64,000 nucleotides of DNA, from contig CM022945.1 in NCBI GenBank assembly GCA_012931725.1, positions 96,678,024-96,742,023 of the forward strand, written 5' to 3'. Positions 1 to 64,000 of the stretch are shown here, one piece after another. Under the pieces are notes generated by a model that saw only the letters and a program-made list of their open reading frames with translations, searched no databases and was not told where the DNA came from. The translations under genes were made by a program, and so were the position numbers. Numbering within the stretch: the first letter of the stretch is position 1; every line of letters begins with the position of its first letter. The stretch comes from Litsea cubeba. Lineage: Eukaryota; Streptophyta; Magnoliopsida; Laurales; Lauraceae.

Positions 1-180
1 CTTTAAAGCCGCATTTTGAGTTAATTGATTAACAACTTGAGATGGTATCAAAACTAATACGTCCTGAGTTCAAATCTGCGCTGGGCTAAAAAGCCCCTTA
101 CCGCGTCTTGTGTGCGGGCACATATGCGCAGGGCAAAGAATCCCAATGCCGTGTCTTGGGTCGGCGTGTGCTTCGAGTCT
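1..180 (+). mobile_element. Remnant of a very small LTR (TRIM/SMART-type) element
   Basis: After an LTR-like end (AACAACTTGAGA) comes TGGTATCA at 43, the start of an initiator-Met tRNA primer-binding site. It is followed by about 130 bases with the same GTGTCTTGTGTGCGGGC-type internal sequence seen in the elements at 3979-4286 and near 58556-58797. The 5' LTR is cut by the window edge and the 3' LTR is not recognisable. Confidence 0.5.
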
Positions 181-1112
181 CACCACCAGTCAAAGGGTCT
201 ATAAGGATATCAGGAAATTGAAGGGGTTCTTTTTATTGTGAATGGCCCAAGGGCATGAATGCAGATGCTAGATTTGCCCTCAACCTGCCAACAGTAATCC
301 TGATGTTTGATGCTATGCTAACCCTTTCATCCTTCCCTTATATCAGAGCCCTCATCCCACACAAAACAAGTGGGACAAACAACCATGAATGTGGGCCACC
401 TTGCTTTGAGTTCTCCCAAGGATTGAGATGGGCCCCTGCATAGATGATAGATGCCACAAGAGTCTTTAAAAATTCTGACAGCTCTAATGAAAACCCACTA
501 TCAAAAGGATCTACACTGATACACAATCAAACCCCATGCACATGAAGAGCATGTATCATAGCCCACTAAAATAGGGGTAGATCACTGATGCAAGGCCGAG
601 TAGAAACTTTTGTAATGCCCTGTTTGGATCCTTGAACTCAGTTGCCCTCAATCAGTTTACTTGTAAATCCATTTTACCTGTGTTCTGGTCATGGCAAACA
701 GAACTGTCGCACATAACTCATGATTAAAAATGCATGAACCCTGATTTATGCATAAACTTGAGTCACCCTTACTGTTTAGGGTGTGACGATTCCTCAAATC
801 TTATTCGACACAACAGCCAAACGAGCAATCCTGGAAATGCATGGCATTTTCTCCGCGAAGTAGGATCCAACAAATAAAAACTCAATATTTGGGACAATGA
901 CTTCTCATCAAATGCTTGCTTTACTCAAGTTCTTGCTGACAGATTCATCCTTGATAATATACATTAAAAATATTACAACAAATGGATTGTACAGAAATGT
1001 ACAAATGAGACCAATTTGACAACTCCCTGGTCCCATCTATAACACATTAGACAATGCAACCAGATGCTGCCATGCCTTTCTAATTTCTATACATGAGGCA
1101 ATAGGCATACAG
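181..1112. other. REV3 3' flank, no gene seen
   Basis: Downstream of the REV3 stop. The short ORFs here carry no recognisable domain. I see no canonical AATAAA on the minus strand close to the stop, so the 3' UTR end is not placed. Confidence 0.6.
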
Positions 1113-61174
<60,062 letters not shown>

Positions 61175-61557
61175 TTTTTTTTTTTTCCAAGATATGGAAT
61201 CGACTACTAGGGTTTTTCACACCTTTGTTTTGAGATTGAGGGTTTGGTTTCGCGCCATTTTTATCTCGGATTGGTTGTGAGGCTTCTACTGTACGGTTTA
61301 GCGGTAAATGCAAGTAAAGACGGAAGTCAGATCTGGCTTTTTTTAAGTCTTTACAAAAAGGCCCCGTTTATTTTAACGAGGCCTCAAATAGGCCCCCGTG
61401 TTTTGTAGATTTTGCGGATGAGTGACAATATCCCTGACCTCATTCATTGACCATAATGCTGAATGAACATTTTTTTTTTTTTGGGATATGATGTCTCCAC
61501 AATCTTGTTATATTTGGTCGTGCACATTAGGCCCAACTGATGTACTTAAACCAATTT
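61175..61557 (-). promoter_or_regulatory. REV3 5' leader and proximal promoter
   Basis: 383 bases between the ATG and a TRIM element. It should hold the 5' UTR and core promoter. No convincing TATA box; the part nearest the ATG is G/C-richer than the flanks. Confidence 0.5.
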
Positions 61558-62088
61558 TATAACACCCAACCCTACACACATATATGATATTATCCGCTTT
61601 TGCCCACGGGCCTCACAATTTTATTTTCGATGGGCCTCAGCCCGTCAAAATGCCTCATGCAAGGTAATGGTGTAAGCTCTACATATAATCACATTCACTT
61701 TCATCTTTATAGGAGATGTGGGACTCCGAGGCGTCACAATCCACACCCCCCTCCCACAAAGGGGGCACGTCCTTGTGCAGTAGCATGCCAATCCATATAG
61801 CCTGTCAGCCCTCTTGATCCACCCACATGGAGACCCGCCCACTTGCACCAGGCCACGGCAAGGGACCCGCATTCGAACTAGTCGAGAGTTAGCTCTAATA
61901 CCATTTGTAACGCCCCACCCTACACGTATGCATGATATTGTCCGCTTTGGCCTCATGGGCCTCAAGGTTTTATCCAGGCCCACCAAAAGGCCTCATGCAA
62001 TGTAGATAAGGGTGTAATGTCTACGTATAATCTCATTTAATTTCCTCTCTATAGGAGATGTGGGACTCCGGGACGCCCACGATCCACA
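61558..62088 (-). mobile_element. TRIM element upstream of REV3, 531 bp
   Basis: Direct repeats 61558-61745 and 61906-62088 (about 185 bp) both contain ATAGGAGATGTGGGACTCC and GGGCCTCA. Read on the minus strand each starts TGTGGAT and the 5' copy ends GGCGTTACA. The primer-binding site TGGTATTAGAGC follows (61904-61893), and a GGGAGGGGG purine tract precedes the 3' LTR. The interior of 160 bases is non-coding. No clear target duplication, so it is older than the TRIM at 39640. Confidence 0.85.
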
Positions 62089-64000
62089 CCCTTTAAGGCC
62101 GAGGCGCCACACATTCACTCAACCTTCCTCGCTATATATTTCTAATCGACAGCATTTAGCCCACCCGTGCAACCCTGCACACAACTGCTACAGCACCCAT
62201 ATTCCAATCCATATTCTCCATCACCTTACAATTGACCACTCATTCTCCATCTTCAACCGCGTTCCCCTCCATCATCACTTGTGAACCATCTTCCTCATCC
62301 ACCACTGCCTCCTCTATCTCTCATTTTCATATGTACCGCATACAAAATAAAACCTAGTCAAAAGAAACCCATCTTTGCCAAACACTTCAATACACCCAAG
62401 ACTCACCACACCATCCTCTGTTCATCATCTTCACCAAGCCGAACAAAGCCCGAACCTCTTCATCGAGTGGGGAGATGGAGAGGGAGGAGGGAATAAGAAA
62501 AAGAAGAAGAGACAGACGATGATATTGTCGCTTAACTGAAATGAGCGGTGACATCATTGTTTAAACAAACAGAAAACTGGCCGGAGGATCTTTATTGTTA
62601 TAGAAGAACTATTTGGGTCCTTTTGGTGCACCATACATCTAAGGTTGTTTTTCTAGTAATTTCCTCTTTAAGATGTCATTGGCTATATACAAAAAAACGA
62701 TATAAAAATTACAGTAGCTAAATGCCCATAATCTTTCAACTATTCAATGCAATAAAGAAAACAATATGGCCACCTATACACCCATTAGTATGAGAGGATT
62801 CCTTGATAATGAGAAAATTTGTTTTTATTTTCTATATGGCCCACTGGGCTCTTATTTGGTTCGATACATTTTTCCCGTGGAAAATGATAAAAATAAACTA
62901 ATTTTTATCAATACAAAGGATTTCAATTTTCTATGAGAGAGGTATAAATGCAAAATTTATCTCCATAAAAATAAAATTCCTAAAAATGGATGAAATCCTC
63001 TCATTATACAAACAAGTCCAAAGTTAAAGGGGAGTTCTGTTGGCACCACGATTTTTTCTCTTCCCACCGCAGCTATTATGCTATTTTTTTTACAATAATA
63101 TCATTATGTGAAATGACTAAAATGGACATCTCATAATCCATGTTGAAAATCAAATCATTCTCTTCACACATAACTCATCTCTCATCTCTCCCCTCTTCAC
63201 ACACATAACTCCACTCCCCCTTCACCACCGGTTTTCACGTTACCATTTCTTCTCCCCCCCATTGCACTATATCTTCCCACATTCTCTTCTTCCTTCACTC
63301 TCTTTACGGTATTGTACCACTCTCTTACACTTCATCTTCTTCCTTCTTCCCCGTGCTCCCATCATTTTTTTTTTATAGTTCAATCAAACCAAACGTTACA
63401 ATGGACAAGGAAATTAAAAAGGAAATCATGTCTTTCATTTCTACTAGCTGCGAAAAGATAAGTATGGTTTATTATTTCAGTATTTTCGCCAATTTTTTTC
63501 AAGTTCTGTATAGTAGATGTTCGCGTTTTGTCCGGACTAGTATGACCGAACATATGTATAATGTTTGGCCAAACGGTACCGATTGCAATATGTTAACATG
63601 AACCCAAATCATCCCGTTGAAAATTTTCTTATTTGTTTCCAAAATTGCAATATGTTTCCAATTGAAAATTTTCTTATTTTTGCAGGTTTTCATGAACCCA
63701 AATTATCCTGTTCCACCTATTGCCAATAAATGAAAATAATTTCATCTTCCTTGTGCAAGCTATTGGGAATTAGCATACGAAGATCGAATCAGGCATTTTA
63801 AAGAGATTATAAGTCCAAATGTAGCAACATGTGGACCGTCTCATTGGACTGAGGAGATTGTAATTTTTTATTCTTTTTGTGCTTGTAATTTTCACTTAGC
63901 CACATGTCTGGCAGAGTTCATGTATTATCTAACAGAAGATCCCATGTACGCACAACACTCATAATTAGCACTGCAATTTGAGTTCTTCATTGCCTTCTTC
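62089..64000. other. REV3 upstream intergenic, no gene seen
   Basis: CA/CT-rich sequence (62110-62480), then 62500-62600 with GCGGTGACATCA resembling the MULE TIR at 48901, and AT-rich sequence to the window end. No open frame has a recognisable domain. Confidence 0.6.

Overview
The window is plant nuclear DNA, almost entirely occupied by one gene on the minus strand: REV3, the catalytic subunit of DNA polymerase zeta. I rebuilt 23 coding exons from the ATG at 61174 to the stop at 1113. All phases close, and the sum is 6513 coding bases (2170 residues plus stop) spread over about 60 kb. Residues match plant REV3 from the N-terminal domain to the C-terminal cysteine motifs. Intron sizes run from 77 bp to 11.2 kb. 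Introns this long, full of nested transposons, suggest an angiosperm with a large-intron genome, perhaps an early-diverging woody lineage. That last step is inference; the sequence does not fix the species.

Layout from low to high coordinates (3' to 5' of REV3). 1-1112 is downstream sequence starting with a tiny LTR-element remnant. 1113-3826 holds the last exons (C-terminal cysteine motifs, YGDTDS, thumb). Intron 19 (3827-9141) carries a 308-bp TRIM, a TIR element and an L1 remnant. Intron 18 (9250-14375) carries a short LINE insertion and a 2.27-kb Pack-MULE holding an ethylene-receptor fragment, itself split by a hAT element. Intron 17 (14652-21776) carries a complete, very young Ty1/copia element. 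21777-32962 holds the degenerate exonuclease domain and the large variable exon 12. Intron 11 (32963-44173) is a nest: RTE LINE relic, Tourist-like MITE, and a truncated Ty3/gypsy element broken by a TRIM and a 2.6-kb solo LTR. 44174-47683 holds exons 8-11, with intron 8 made almost wholly of a 2.3-kb solo LTR. 47684-61174 holds the N-terminal exons, with a second MULE-type element and an RTE LINE in the introns. 61175-64000 is upstream sequence with a TRIM about 0.4 kb from the start codon.

There is no second host gene, RNA gene or CRISPR array. The most unusual content is the ethylene-receptor fragment captured inside a mobile element within a DNA-repair gene, the several very small LTR elements with exact boundaries, and a GC-AG intron in REV3.
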